DNA of 64,000 bases from Novosphingobium sp. FSW06-99 (GCF_001519065.1 NZ_KQ954255.1:6782-70781); one strand, 5' to 3'. Shown: positions 41,332-51,076, numbered from the stretch's first letter. The notes: a model not told the origin generated them from the sequence alone. Made by a program: numbers and translations.

Positions 41332-43128
41332 ATGACCGGGGTCTGGCACACTGCCGCCAGCGCACTCGCGCTGATCGCGGCCTGGAACGGGGGGGACGCC
41401 GCGCTGGCACAAAGCGCGGGTGCCACGCCGCCGCTTGCCTATGGCAATGCCGATGCGGCCGACAGCGCCGCCACCGCGCCCGATGGCACGACCGCCAATG
41501 CCGCCGACAACACTGTGAGTGGTGGCGATTCCGACGGCAACCTGGCCGATGCCCACGGTCCGGCCAGCGGCACCGCTGCGGTTAAACCGCGCAAGCGCAC
41601 GCGCATCGTGCCCTATCTCGAAGTCGACCAGACGATTTATGACCAGACCGCGCCCGAACAGCAGACGGTGACTTATACCACGCTGGCGGCGGGCGCCGAC
41701 ATGCTGATCAACAGCCACAGCACCACCGGCGTGGCGACGATCCGCTATGAACACCACTTTTCCGAAACGAAAGCGCAGGGCAGTTCCGACACGTTCACCG
41801 GGATTGCGCGCACCCAGACGCAGATCATCCCGCACACCTTGCAGTTTGATTTCGGCGGTCTGGCCACGCACACCGCGATCGCCGCCAATGGCAGCACGTA
41901 TCTCAACCCGGTCGACAATGTCGGATCGATCTATCAGATCTGGTCGCTCTATGGCGGACCGTCGCTGCAGACCCATGCCGGGATCGTCGGGATCAAGGCG
42001 GCCTATGACGTGGGCTACAACGAGATCGACCAGATTCGCAGCTATGTTCCCAGCGGCGGGGGCGCGCCGGTCGACATCTTTGGCCATTCGCTGACCCAGC
42101 AGGGCACCGCCACAGTGGGCGTGCGGCCGGGCGAAGTGGCGCCGTTCGGACTGGCGCTGCTGGGCAATTATCTGCGCGAAGACATTTCCAACCTTGATCA
42201 ACGCCTGATCGATGCGCGGCTGGGCGGGCAGATCACCCAGCCGATCACGCGCGATCTGGCGCTGGTCGGCGATCTGGGCTGGGAAAAAGTCCAGGTGTCG
42301 CAGCGCAATGCCGAACTCGATGCCAACGGCAACCCGATCGTTGGCAGCAACGGCCAATATGTCACCAATCCAAACAGCCCGCGCCAGCTTGCCTATCAGA
42401 CCGACGGTCTGACCTGGGATGTGGGGGTGGTGTGGAAACCGAGCAAGCGCACGATGGCGGCGGCCTATGTCGGCCAACGCTATGACAGCACGACCTATTA
42501 CGGATCGTTCTATCACGCGCCCAACAGCCGCTCGACGCTGAACGTGACGGTGTTTGACGGGGTCTACGGCTTCGGTTCGGGCCTGATGAGCACGTTGCAG
42601 GCGCTGCCGACCGATTTTTCGGTAACCCGCGATCCGTTCAGCGGCAATGTCGGCGGGTGTTATCTCGGTTCGACCGGGGGCAGTTGCACGACCGGCGCGC
42701 TGGGGTCGGCCAATGCCTTCATCTATCGCGCGCGCGGGGTGAACGCGGCCTATGCGCTGACACTGGGGCGGATGAATTTCAGCGTCGGCACCGGCTATGT
42801 CACGCGCCGCTTCATCACCGCCGACAATTCCGTGCTGGCCGCCGACAACGGCCTGCTCGATCGCACCTGGTATATCGATTCCAGCCTGTCGGGGCAGATC
42901 GATCGCCAGACCCGGTTTGTGATCAGTGGCTTTGCCTCGCTCTATCGCACCGACGAACCGGGATTTGCCGATTCGGGTGACTGGGGGCTAAACGGGATGC
43001 TGGTCCACCACCTGACCGACCACCTGGTCGGCACGGCGGCGGTCGAAGTGCTGGGGATCAAGCAGCAATTGACACCCGAACAGCTTGAAACGCTGGGCCA
43101 GCTCGGGCTGCGCTACAATTTCCGATAA
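41332..43128 (+). CDS. Exosortase-system outer-membrane beta-barrel protein (TIGR03016 type)
   Basis: A 598-residue exported protein. A signal peptide ends in AALA about residue 26, followed by an acidic Ala/Asp-rich linker. The rest has alternating hydrophobic residues with many Tyr/Phe/Gly turns and closes with ...LGLRYNFR, the usual C-terminal aromatic end of outer-membrane barrels. Two cysteines near 443-450 (GGCYLGSTGGSCTTG) could form a disulfide. Such proteins occur regularly in exosortase A loci and may help export or anchor the glycan. AAGGAGT overlaps the kinase stop codon and serves as the binding site. Confidence 0.88.
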   Translation: MTGVWHTAASALALIAAWNGGDAALAQSAGATPPLAYGNADAADSAATAPDGTTANAADNTVSGGDSDGNLADAHGPASGTAAVKPRKRTRIVPYLEVDQTIYDQTAPEQQTVTYTTLAAGADMLINSHSTTGVATIRYEHHFSETKAQGSSDTFTGIARTQTQIIPHTLQFDFGGLATHTAIAANGSTYLNPVDNVGSIYQIWSLYGGPSLQTHAGIVGIKAAYDVGYNEIDQIRSYVPSGGGAPVDIFGHSLTQQGTATVGVRPGEVAPFGLALLGNYLREDISNLDQRLIDARLGGQITQPITRDLALVGDLGWEKVQVSQRNAELDANGNPIVGSNGQYVTNPNSPRQLAYQTDGLTWDVGVVWKPSKRTMAAAYVGQRYDSTTYYGSFYHAPNSRSTLNVTVFDGVYGFGSGLMSTLQALPTDFSVTRDPFSGNVGGCYLGSTGGSCTTGALGSANAFIYRARGVNAAYALTLGRMNFSVGTGYVTRRFITADNSVLAADNGLLDRTWYIDSSLSGQIDRQTRFVISGFASLYRTDEPGFADSGDWGLNGMLVHHLTDHLVGTAAVEVLGIKQQLTPEQLETLGQLGLRYNFR

Positions 43129-43141
43129 GGAACGGACACCG

Positions 43142-44350
43142 ATGTACGATCAGTTCTATGGGTTCAGCGCTCGCCCGTTCCAGCTTGCCCCCGATCCCGA
43201 ATTCTATTTTGAAAGCCTGACGCATCGCAAGGCGCTGTCCTATCTCGGCTATGGCCTGTCGCAGGGTGAGGGCTTCATCGTCATCACCGGCGAAGTGGGC
43301 GCGGGCAAATCGACGCTGGCAGCGCATCTGGTCGCCTCGATCGATCGCCAGCGGCTGACCGTGGGCCAGATCGTCACCAGCCGGCTCGATGCGGGCGAAC
43401 TGGTGCGGCTGGCGGCGCAGGCATTCGGTATCGCCTTGCCGGTGGGTGGCGCGCCCGACAAGGCGGCGGCGTTGGGCGCGCTGGAGATGTTTCTGCAGGA
43501 AGAGGCGCGCGCCGGGCGGCGTTGTCTGCTGATCGTCGATGAAGCGCAGAACCTGGCGGTCACCGCGCTCGAAGAATTGCGCATGCTGTCGAATTTCCAA
43601 CTTGGCGCGCATCCGCTGTTGCAGATCCTCTTGCTGGGACAGCCCGAATTTCGCACCACGCTCAACATGCCCGTGCTCGAACAGTTGCGCCAGCGGGTGA
43701 TCGCGACGCACCATCTCGACGCGATGGAGCCTGAAGAAGTCGGCGCCTATGTCGAACATCGGCTGCGCCATGTCGGCTGGACCGGCAATCCGGTGTTCGG
43801 TCCCGGCGTGTTCGCGCGGCTGGCCGAAGCCAGCGGCTGTGTGCCGCGCCGTATCAACCTCCTGGCCAACCGGTTGTTGCTCCATGGCTCGGTTGAGCAG
43901 GCCCGCCTGCTGGATGAAGCGATGCTGGATGACGTGATTGCCGATCTGGCGGACGATGTTGAACAACCCGAAGCGCCCGAGCCGGTCGCCACCGTCGCGC
44001 CTGCGCCCGCGCCAGAGCCCGTGCCTGGTGTGGAAAGCGCCGCGCCCGCGCCGATGGCCGAACAGACCGCGATCATGGCCGATCTGGCGCGCGAAGTGGC
44101 CAAACGCGACGAACAGATTGCCGAACTGCAACAGGCGGTGATGGAACTGGCCGAAATGCGGGGGCCGGGCGTGGTGGTTCAGCCGCCCGAACCCGATCTG
44201 GAACCGCTGTTGAGCGCGATTGTCGATCTGACGCGGCGGATCGAAACGCTCGAAATCCGCACCGGCGATCAGAACGAGGCGATCCGCCACGTGCTGACCA
44301 TGCTGATCGAATGGCTGGAGGCCGAAAACGCCGCCGTGCGCGCGGCCTGA
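43142..44350 (+). CDS. XrtA-associated AAA ATPase (TIGR03015, ExeA/GspA-like)
   Basis: A 402-residue ATPase. The N-terminal MYDQFYGFSARPFQLAPDPEFYF is typical of ExeA-like proteins. The Walker A is GEVGAGKST (Lys56), the Walker B is CLLIVDEAQNL, and sensor-like LGQPEFR follows. The AAA domain ends near 265. A Pro/Ala/Glu-rich linker then leads to a coiled-coil tail (about 320-400). The role in the exosortase system is thought to be assembly or energising of the export machinery, but no mechanism is established. ATG 43142 follows AAGGAACGG. The deacetylase gene starts 8 bases after the stop. Confidence 0.9.
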   Translation: MYDQFYGFSARPFQLAPDPEFYFESLTHRKALSYLGYGLSQGEGFIVITGEVGAGKSTLAAHLVASIDRQRLTVGQIVTSRLDAGELVRLAAQAFGIALPVGGAPDKAAALGALEMFLQEEARAGRRCLLIVDEAQNLAVTALEELRMLSNFQLGAHPLLQILLLGQPEFRTTLNMPVLEQLRQRVIATHHLDAMEPEEVGAYVEHRLRHVGWTGNPVFGPGVFARLAEASGCVPRRINLLANRLLLHGSVEQARLLDEAMLDDVIADLADDVEQPEAPEPVATVAPAPAPEPVPGVESAAPAPMAEQTAIMADLAREVAKRDEQIAELQQAVMELAEMRGPGVVVQPPEPDLEPLLSAIVDLTRRIETLEIRTGDQNEAIRHVLTMLIEWLEAENAAVRAA

Positions 44351-44358
44351 GCAGCGCC

Positions 44359-45213
44359 ATGCAACCGGTCAACGGGCTATCTGTCGATGTCGAGGACTGG
44401 TTTCAGGTCGGCGCGTTCGAACGGGTGATCGACCGCCAGAGCTGGGACACGCTGGACTTGCGCGTAGAGCGCAATTGCGACGCGATCCTGACGCTGTTTG
44501 CCGATGCCGGGGTTGTGGGCACGTTTTTCACGCTGGGCTGGGTGGCACAGCGCTGCCCGGCGATGATGCGCCGGATCGTCGATGCGGGGCATGAAGTGGC
44601 CAGCCATGGCTGGGACCATGCGCGGGTGTTCACGCTCGACCGCGCCGGGTTTGCTGCCGATCTGGCGCGGGCGCGCGCCGTGCTCGAAGACGTGACGGGA
44701 CAGCCGGTCACCGGCTATCGCGCGCCCAGCTTCTCGATCGATGCGCGCAACCCCTGGGCGCACGATGTGCTGGCCGAGGCGGGCTATAACTATTCATCGA
44801 GTGTCGCGCCGATCGTGCACGACCATTATGGCTGGCGCGAGGCACCCCGGTTTGCCTTTCGCCCGGTGGCAGGCGCCGATCTGATCGAAATTCCGGTGAC
44901 CACGGTCGAATGGGCCGGGCGGCGCATGGCGGCGGGCGGGGGCGGGTTTTTCCGGCTGTTTCCTTATGCTGTGTCGCGCTGGGCGGTATCGCGGGTCAAC
45001 ACGCACGATGCGCGGCCCGCGCTGACGTATTTTCATCCCTGGGAGATCGATCCCGATCAGCCGCGCGTGGCCGCCGCGCCATGGCGTTCACGCCTGCGCC
45101 ATTACAGCCGGCTGGGCGCGATGGCGGGCAAAGTGCGGCGCCTGCTCGATGATTTTGCCTGGGGGCGGATGGACGCCCTGGCCCGGGCGGAAGCGCAGCG
45201 GGTGCCGCGATGA
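44359..45213 (+). CDS. XrtA-system polysaccharide deacetylase (DUF3473 type)
   Basis: A 284-residue carbohydrate esterase family 4 protein. The catalytic Asp and metal Asp are in LSVDVEDWF (Asp10, Asp13). The metal histidines are in HEVASHGWDH (His83, His87), and a further motif is GYRAPSFSI. The C-terminal DUF3473-like part has TYFHPWEID. It probably removes N-acetyl groups from the polysaccharide or its precursor, in the cytoplasm or at the membrane, as no signal peptide is seen. The start at 44359 matches the family; a longer frame from 44311 overlaps the ATPase gene. The stop overlaps the FemAB-like gene. Confidence 0.93.
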   Translation: MQPVNGLSVDVEDWFQVGAFERVIDRQSWDTLDLRVERNCDAILTLFADAGVVGTFFTLGWVAQRCPAMMRRIVDAGHEVASHGWDHARVFTLDRAGFAADLARARAVLEDVTGQPVTGYRAPSFSIDARNPWAHDVLAEAGYNYSSSVAPIVHDHYGWREAPRFAFRPVAGADLIEIPVTTVEWAGRRMAAGGGGFFRLFPYAVSRWAVSRVNTHDARPALTYFHPWEIDPDQPRVAAAPWRSRLRHYSRLGAMAGKVRRLLDDFAWGRMDALARAEAQRVPR

Positions 45214-46262
45214 AGCCAGTGACGCTGACCCGCGTGCGGCTGGCCGGGGCTGACGATGCGTCTGCGATCGCGCGCTTTGTGGCCGATGCGCCCGATGCCA
45301 GCGTGTTTCATCGCCCCGAATGGCTGGGCGCGGTGGCACATGCCAGCGGGCACACGGCGCATGTGCTGATCGCCGAGGCGGACGGGGTGCCTGCCGCACT
45401 GTTGCCGCTGCACGCGGTGCATTCGCCCTTGTTCGGGCGCGCGCTGGTGTCGACCGGGTTTGCCGTCGACGGCGGGGTAATCGGCGATGGCGCGCATTGC
45501 GGTGCGCTGGCCGAGGCGGCGACGCGGCTGGCCGCGCGGCTGTCATGCGGCACGGTCGAACTGCGCGGCGGGCCTTTGCCGCAGGCGCCGGGCTGGCACA
45601 TCAAGACCGACAGCCACGCCGGGTTCGTCGCGCCGCTGGCCGCCGATGACGAGGCGCAATTGACCGCGATCCCGCGCAAGCAGCGCGCCGAAGTGCGCAA
45701 GGGGCTGGCCCAGGCGATGACCATGCGCATCGGCACCACAGCCTCCGATCGCAAAATGCACTATGCGGTCTATGCGCAATCGGTGCGCAATCTGGGCACG
45801 CCGGTGTTTCCGCGTGCGCTGTTCGATGCGGTGCTCGATGCCTTTGGCGATGATGCCGATATCCTGACCGTGCTGCACGGGGACGAACCGGTGGCATCGG
45901 TGCTCAACCTCTATCATCGCGGCGCGGTCATGCCCTATTGGGGCGGCGGGGTGTTCGCCGCCCGCGCGTTGAGGGCCAACGATGTGATGTATTACCGGCT
46001 GATGTGCCATGCGCGCACGCGCGGCTGCGACCGGTTCGATTTCGGACGCTCCAAAGTCGATACCGGGGCCTATCATTTCAAGCGCAACTGGGGTTTTGCG
46101 CCGCAACCGCTGGCTTATGCAAGCTGGGCCGCTGATGGCATGGCGCCACGCGATATCAACCCGCTCAGCCCGAAATACCGCGCGCGGATCGCGCTGTGGC
46201 AGAAACTGCCGCTGGCAATCGCCAACCGGATCGGGCCGCTGATCGCCAACGGTCTGGCCTGA
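45210..46262 (+). CDS. FemAB-like protein, XrtA/PEP-CTERM system-associated
   Basis: A 350-residue protein of the GNAT/FemAB fold. Internal marks are RKQRAEVRKGLAQAM (about 163-177) and the final FDFGRSKVDTGAYHFKRNWGF. FemAB proteins add amino acids from tRNA to peptidoglycan, whereas the exosortase-linked group may modify the polysaccharide. It overlaps the deacetylase gene by 4 bases, and the glycosyltransferase begins 3 bases after it. The minus-arm protein at 34114 has a similar GTGDDAYKRDW end, so the locus holds two diverged members of this superfamily. Confidence 0.9.
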   Translation: MKPVTLTRVRLAGADDASAIARFVADAPDASVFHRPEWLGAVAHASGHTAHVLIAEADGVPAALLPLHAVHSPLFGRALVSTGFAVDGGVIGDGAHCGALAEAATRLAARLSCGTVELRGGPLPQAPGWHIKTDSHAGFVAPLAADDEAQLTAIPRKQRAEVRKGLAQAMTMRIGTTASDRKMHYAVYAQSVRNLGTPVFPRALFDAVLDAFGDDADILTVLHGDEPVASVLNLYHRGAVMPYWGGGVFAARALRANDVMYYRLMCHARTRGCDRFDFGRSKVDTGAYHFKRNWGFAPQPLAYASWAADGMAPRDINPLSPKYRARIALWQKLPLAIANRIGPLIANGLA

Positions 46263-46265
46263 ACG

Positions 46266-47486
46266 ATGCCCGGTCCCGCCGACGAGGTGCTGTTCCTCGC
46301 CCATCGCATCCCCTGGCCACCCGATCGGGGGGATCGCATCCGGTCGTGGCATCTGTTGCGTGCGCTGGCGGCGCGGGCGAAAGTCCATTGCGGCTGTCTG
46401 GTCGAAGGCAAAGTCCTGCCCGGCCAGGTCGAGGCGATTGCGGGCCTGGCCGAAAACTGGTGTCTGGCGCGGCGTTCGCCTTCGCTCGGGCTGGCGGCGG
46501 TGGCGGCGCTGGCAACCGGTCGTCCGATCAGCGTGGCGGCGTTTTCGTCGTTCCAGTTGCGGCAATGGGTGCGCGAAATGCTCGACACCGGGCGGATCGG
46601 CACGATTTTCGCGTTTTCGGGGCAGATGGCGCAATATGTGCCCGATGATTTTGCCGGGCGCGTGGTGATGGATTTCGTCGATGTCGATTCGGCCAAGTTC
46701 GCCGCTTATGCGGACACGGCGCGGTCGTGGATGGTGCGCGCGGTCCATGCGCGCGAGGCGCGCGTGCTGTCGCAATTCGAACAGCGCGCCGCGCATCGCG
46801 CCGACGTGTCGCTGCTGGTGACGCCGCAGGAACGCGATTTGTTCGTATCACGGATGGTCGATCCCGGCCGATGCGCGGTGGTGGCGCTGGGCAACGGCAT
46901 CGATGCCGATCACTTTTCGCCCGATGCCGTCAAGCCCGACGTGCGCGGCGGGCGCCCGCTGATCGTGTTCACCGGGCAGATGGACTATGCCCCCAATGTC
47001 GCCGCGGTGATCCTGTTTGCACGTGAGGTGATGCCGGTGATCCGTGCGCACCATCCGCAGGCCGGGTTCGCCATTGTCGGCCGCGCGCCCTCGGCCGAGG
47101 TGCGCGCGCTCGATGGTGTCGACGGCACTTTGGTGACCGGCGAAGTGGCCGATGTGCGCCCGTGGTTGGCGGCGGCCGATGTGGTCTGCGCGCCGTTGCA
47201 GATTGCACGCGGGGTGCAGAACAAAGTGCTCGAAGCGATGGCGATGGCGCGCCCGGTGGTGCTGACCGGCGCGGCGGCGACCGGGATCGATGCCACCGAT
47301 GGCGACCATTTCGCGATTGCCGAAGGGGCAGAAGCCTTGGCCGCGCGGGTGCTGGCGCTGATCGCGGATCGCGAAAATGCCCGGGCGATGGGCACGGCGG
47401 CGCGGCGCTGGGTGCTGGCGCATGCGGGATGGGACCAGGTACTGGCGCCCTTGCCGATGATAATGGGCTGGGCCGATGCAGCCTGA
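46266..47486 (+). CDS. XrtA/PEP-CTERM system glycosyltransferase (TIGR03087 type, GT4-like)
   Basis: A 406-residue GT-B glycosyltransferase. The N-terminal LAHRIPWPPDRGDRIRSWHLLRALA is a signature of this subfamily. The C-terminal donor domain has VFTGQMDYAPNV, and VVCAPLQIARGVQNKVLEAMAMARPVV as the family EX7E-like segment. It should transfer a sugar from a nucleotide or lipid donor during assembly of the locus polysaccharide. It is the only sugar transferase in the locus as seen here, so the remaining glycosyltransferases must lie elsewhere. The 3' end overlaps the exosortase start by 11 bases. Confidence 0.92.
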   Translation: MPGPADEVLFLAHRIPWPPDRGDRIRSWHLLRALAARAKVHCGCLVEGKVLPGQVEAIAGLAENWCLARRSPSLGLAAVAALATGRPISVAAFSSFQLRQWVREMLDTGRIGTIFAFSGQMAQYVPDDFAGRVVMDFVDVDSAKFAAYADTARSWMVRAVHAREARVLSQFEQRAAHRADVSLLVTPQERDLFVSRMVDPGRCAVVALGNGIDADHFSPDAVKPDVRGGRPLIVFTGQMDYAPNVAAVILFAREVMPVIRAHHPQAGFAIVGRAPSAEVRALDGVDGTLVTGEVADVRPWLAAADVVCAPLQIARGVQNKVLEAMAMARPVVLTGAAATGIDATDGDHFAIAEGAEALAARVLALIADRENARAMGTAARRWVLAHAGWDQVLAPLPMIMGWADAA

Positions 47487-49038
47487 TGCCATGATCGCCG
47501 AACGCGATGGGGCGCTGCGCGTGTCTGCGCCATGGCGTTCGGCACTGCTTGCGCTGGCGCTTGTATGGCTGGCGCTGATCGGGCTGTTGTTTGCCGATTG
47601 GCGCGCGATGGCAGGGCAGTGGTGGAACAGTTCGACGTATAACCACATCCTGCTGATCCCGCCGATCATCGGCTGGCTGGTGTCGCAACGCCATCATGAC
47701 GTGCTGCGGCTGACACCGCGCGGCTGGTGGCCGGGGCTGGTGCTGTTTGCGGGCGCCGGGCTGGTGTGGGTGCTGGGCGATCTGGCGGGTCTGGCGGTGC
47801 TGCGCCAACTCGCGGTGGTGCTGATGGCGCAGGCCGGGCTGGCCGTGGTGATGGGCCCGGAAGTGGTCGTCGGGCTGGCGTTCCCGTTGTTCTACATGCT
47901 GTTTCTGGTGCCGCTGGGCGATGAGCTGATCCCCGGTCTGCAAACGCTGACCGCACGGCTGACCATGGTGTTTCTGGCGCTGGCGCATATCCGTGCGACC
48001 ATCAACGGCGTGTTCATCACCACCCCTGCGGGCTATTTCGAGGTGGCCGAGGCCTGTTCGGGGATCAAGTTCCTCATCGCGATGGTTGCCTATGGCGCGC
48101 TGGTCGCCAATGTCTGTTTTCTGCGCTGGACCCGGCGCGCCGCGTTCATGGCGATGTCGGTGGTCGTGCCGATCATTGCCAACGGCTTGCGCGCGTTCGG
48201 TACGATCTGGATCGCGGGCTGGTATGGCATCCGCTTTGCCAGCAGTTTCGACCATGTGGTCTATGGCTGGGTGTTCTTTGCGCTGGTGATGGCGCTGTGC
48301 ATGGCGGTGGGCTGGCGTTTTTTTGACCGACCGGTCGATCGGGCGATGATCGATCCCGATGCCATCGTGGCCAATCCGGTGGTGCGCTGGCTGGCGGCAT
48401 GGCGCCTGTCGCCCATGGTCGGCCTGCCGCTGATGCTGGCGATCACGCTGGGATGCATCGCCTGGGGCGGGGCGGCGCAATCGTTGACGGCACCTTTGCC
48501 GCAACAGGTACGGGCGCCCGTGGCGCCGGGCTGGACAGCGGTCGCCACCAACGAAGGCATGGCCTGGGTGCCGCTGCACGGCGGCGCGGACCGGCAGTTC
48601 CATGTTCGTCTGCGCGATGCCGCGGGCGCCACCGTTGACGTCTCGCTGGCGATCTATGCCAACCAGGGCACCGGGCGCGAGGCGGGCGGGTTTGGGCAGG
48701 GTGCCCTGCCGCTGGGATCGCGATGGGCATGGGAACGCGCCGGGCCCACAATGGGTGTGGCCAAAAGCGACGTGATCCAGGCGCCGAGTGCGGGGCCATT
48801 GCCCGAACGGCGGCTGTGCCTGACATGGTATCGCAGCGGCGGTTTGCTTACCGGCAGCAATCTGGCGCTGCGGCTGCATGTAATGGGGGATCATCTGGCA
48901 CTGCGACGGCAGGTGACGGCGGTGCTGATCGTGTCGGCATCAGACCGGTTCAACCGCGATCCGGCGGCGGCGTTGGCGGCGTTTCTGGCTGCTGTCGGCC
49001 CGGTCGGCCGCTGGATCGATGGCGTGACCGGGGGATAG
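47476..49038 (+). CDS. xrtA: Exosortase A fused to an EpsI domain
   Basis: A 520-residue membrane protein. Residues about 1-295 hold some eight membrane helices and the exosortase catalytic set: Cys194 in EACSGIKF, Arg239 in NGLRAF and His260 in FDHVVYGW. Exosortases cut and sort proteins with a C-terminal PEP-CTERM signal, by analogy with archaeosortase and sortase. Residues about 300-520 have one more membrane segment (about 313-332) and an EpsI (DUF3485) domain that faces the periplasm. This fused form is usual in sphingomonads. ATG 47476 and ATG 47491 are both possible starts. The gene lies between the glycosyltransferase and the amidotransferase. Confidence 0.95.
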   Translation: MQPDAMIAERDGALRVSAPWRSALLALALVWLALIGLLFADWRAMAGQWWNSSTYNHILLIPPIIGWLVSQRHHDVLRLTPRGWWPGLVLFAGAGLVWVLGDLAGLAVLRQLAVVLMAQAGLAVVMGPEVVVGLAFPLFYMLFLVPLGDELIPGLQTLTARLTMVFLALAHIRATINGVFITTPAGYFEVAEACSGIKFLIAMVAYGALVANVCFLRWTRRAAFMAMSVVVPIIANGLRAFGTIWIAGWYGIRFASSFDHVVYGWVFFALVMALCMAVGWRFFDRPVDRAMIDPDAIVANPVVRWLAAWRLSPMVGLPLMLAITLGCIAWGGAAQSLTAPLPQQVRAPVAPGWTAVATNEGMAWVPLHGGADRQFHVRLRDAAGATVDVSLAIYANQGTGREAGGFGQGALPLGSRWAWERAGPTMGVAKSDVIQAPSAGPLPERRLCLTWYRSGGLLTGSNLALRLHVMGDHLALRRQVTAVLIVSASDRFNRDPAAALAAFLAAVGPVGRWIDGVTGG

Positions 49039-49043
49039 GCGCG

Positions 49044-50939
49044 ATGTGCGGAATTGCCGGGATCTTTGATACGCGCGGGCTGGGTCCGGTCGATCCGGCG
49101 CGGATCGAGGCCATGCTGGCCGCCGCGCCACACCGGGGCCCCGACGGGCGCGGCACGTGGACCGCGCCGGGAGTGGGGCTGGGCCATTTGCGGCTGGCGA
49201 TCATCGACATTGCCGGTTCGCCGCAGCCGATGGCATCGAGCGATGGCCAGGTCATGCTGGTGTTCAACGGCGAGATCTACAATTTCCGCGAACTGCGGCG
49301 CGAATTGCGCGCGGGCGGCGCGGTGTTCCACACCGACGGCGACAGCGAGGTGATCATTGCCGCGTGGCAGCGCTGGGGCATCGATTGCCTGCCGCGCCTG
49401 CACGGCATGTTCGCCTTTGCGCTCTATGACTTGCGTCAGCGCACCCTGTTGCTGGCGCGCGACCGGTTGGGGGTAAAGCCGCTGATCATGGCGACGCTGG
49501 CCGATGGCAGCGTGCTGTTCGCGTCTGAACTCAAACAATTGCTGGTGCACCCCGGCCTGTCGCGTGCGATCGACCCGCTGGCGGTCGAGGATTTCATGGC
49601 CTGGGGCTATGTGCCCGACACGCGTTCGCTGCTGCGCGGGGTGGAAAAGCTGCCGGCCGGGCATTATCGGCTGTTGCGCCACGGCGCGCCGCCGGCTGCA
49701 CCGGTGGCCTGGTGGGATATCAGCTTTGCCGACCGGGCCACCGGGTCAGAGGCCGCGCTGGGCGAGGAATTGCTGCATCGCCTGCACGAAGCGGTCACCT
49801 CGCGGATGACCGCCGATGTGCCGCTGGGCGCGTTCCTGTCAGGCGGGGTCGACAGTTCGACGGTGGTGGCGATGATGGCCGGGGCGAGCGCCGATCCGGT
49901 CAAGACCTGTTCAATCGGGTTCGATGTCGCCGCGCTGGATGAAACCGCCTATGCCGACCGCATCGCCGCGCAGTTTCACACCGAACATTACCGGCGCACG
50001 GTGGGATCGGACGATTTCGCCGCCGTCGACACGCTGGTCGCTATGTTTGATGAACCGTTTGCCGATGCCTCGGCGCTGCCGACCTGGCGGGTGTGCCAGT
50101 TGGCGCGCGAACACGTCACCGTGGCCCTTTCGGGCGATGGCGCGGACGAGGCGTTTGCGGGCTATCGGCGGCTGACCTTCCATCACCGCGAGGATCAGGC
50201 GCGCGCGCGCCTGCCACGCGGGTTGCGGCGCACGCTGTTTGGCGGGCTGGGGGCGATCTATCCGGCACTGGGCTGGGCGCCGCGTCCGCTGCGCGCGCGC
50301 GCGACGCTGCAAAGCCTCGCGCTCGACAGTGAAGAGGCCTATGCGCGCAGCGTCTCGGTCACTCGCGCAGAGGCACGCAATGCGCTCTATTCGGCCACCT
50401 TCAAACGATTGCGTGGCGACTACCGGGCTGAGACGCCGATGATCGACCTGATGCGCCAGGCGCCCGCGCGCAGCGGCCTCGATCGGGCGCAATATGCTGA
50501 TCTGAAACGCTATTTGCCCGGTGATATCCTGACCAAGGTCGATCGGGCGAGCATGGCGGTCAGCCTTGAGGCGCGCGAGCCCTTGCTCGACCACCGCCTG
50601 ATCGAATTTGCCGCGCGGCTGCCCGAAACCATGCGCGTACGCGGCACCACGGGCAAATGGCTGATGAAGGAGGTGATGCGCCCGACACTGCCCGACGATG
50701 TGCTGTTCCGTCCCAAAATGGGCTTTGTCACACCGATTGCCGCGTGGTTTCGCGGGCCATTGGCCGATGCGGCGCGTGGATTGACCGATCGTGGCACACT
50801 GGCTGCCACCGGTTGGTTCGAACCGGCACAGATCGCCGCGCTGGTCGACGCGCATCTGACCGGCCGCGCCGATACCAGCCGCACGCTGTGGCAACTGCTG
50901 ATGCTTGAAAAAAGCCTGTCGCACCTCACCGGTGGCTGA
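49044..50939 (+). CDS. XrtA/PEP-CTERM system amidotransferase (asparagine synthase type)
   Basis: A 631-residue class II glutamine amidotransferase. MCGIAG gives the N-terminal nucleophile Cys2 after Met removal. The glutaminase domain (about 1-200) has FNGEIYNFRELR and VFASELKQLL. The synthetase domain has the PP-loop FLSGGVDSSTV (about 270-280), ALSGDGADEAFAGY and LTKVDRASMAVSLEAREP. It resembles asparagine synthetase B, but in exosortase loci it is thought to amidate a sugar acid or a linked substrate. It follows exosortase with a 5-base gap and ends the locus. A 10-bp inverted repeat lies downstream. Confidence 0.93.
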   Translation: MCGIAGIFDTRGLGPVDPARIEAMLAAAPHRGPDGRGTWTAPGVGLGHLRLAIIDIAGSPQPMASSDGQVMLVFNGEIYNFRELRRELRAGGAVFHTDGDSEVIIAAWQRWGIDCLPRLHGMFAFALYDLRQRTLLLARDRLGVKPLIMATLADGSVLFASELKQLLVHPGLSRAIDPLAVEDFMAWGYVPDTRSLLRGVEKLPAGHYRLLRHGAPPAAPVAWWDISFADRATGSEAALGEELLHRLHEAVTSRMTADVPLGAFLSGGVDSSTVVAMMAGASADPVKTCSIGFDVAALDETAYADRIAAQFHTEHYRRTVGSDDFAAVDTLVAMFDEPFADASALPTWRVCQLAREHVTVALSGDGADEAFAGYRRLTFHHREDQARARLPRGLRRTLFGGLGAIYPALGWAPRPLRARATLQSLALDSEEAYARSVSVTRAEARNALYSATFKRLRGDYRAETPMIDLMRQAPARSGLDRAQYADLKRYLPGDILTKVDRASMAVSLEAREPLLDHRLIEFAARLPETMRVRGTTGKWLMKEVMRPTLPDDVLFRPKMGFVTPIAAWFRGPLADAARGLTDRGTLAATGWFEPAQIAALVDAHLTGRADTSRTLWQLLMLEKSLSHLTGG

Positions 50940-50991
50940 CCCGTCTGGCGCCGACCGGGTATCCCATTGTATAGAATCCGCAGACGTTTGC

Positions 50992-51033
50992 TTGGTTGAC
51001 AACTCGTAACCGAAGTAACCCAATGTCAACCAA
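50992..51033. promoter_or_regulatory. Inverted repeat before the CHASE2-EAL gene
   Basis: TTGGTTGACA at 50992-51001 and TGTCAACCAA at 51024-51033 are exact inverses with 22 bases between. The left arm contains the perfect -35 hexamer TTGACA, though a good -10 at the right distance is not clear. There is no T-run, so an operator seems more likely than a terminator. Confidence 0.5.
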
Positions 51034-51076
51034 TTCGGACTAATTTTGCGATGGGTTCCCACGGTGCCAAGGAAAA

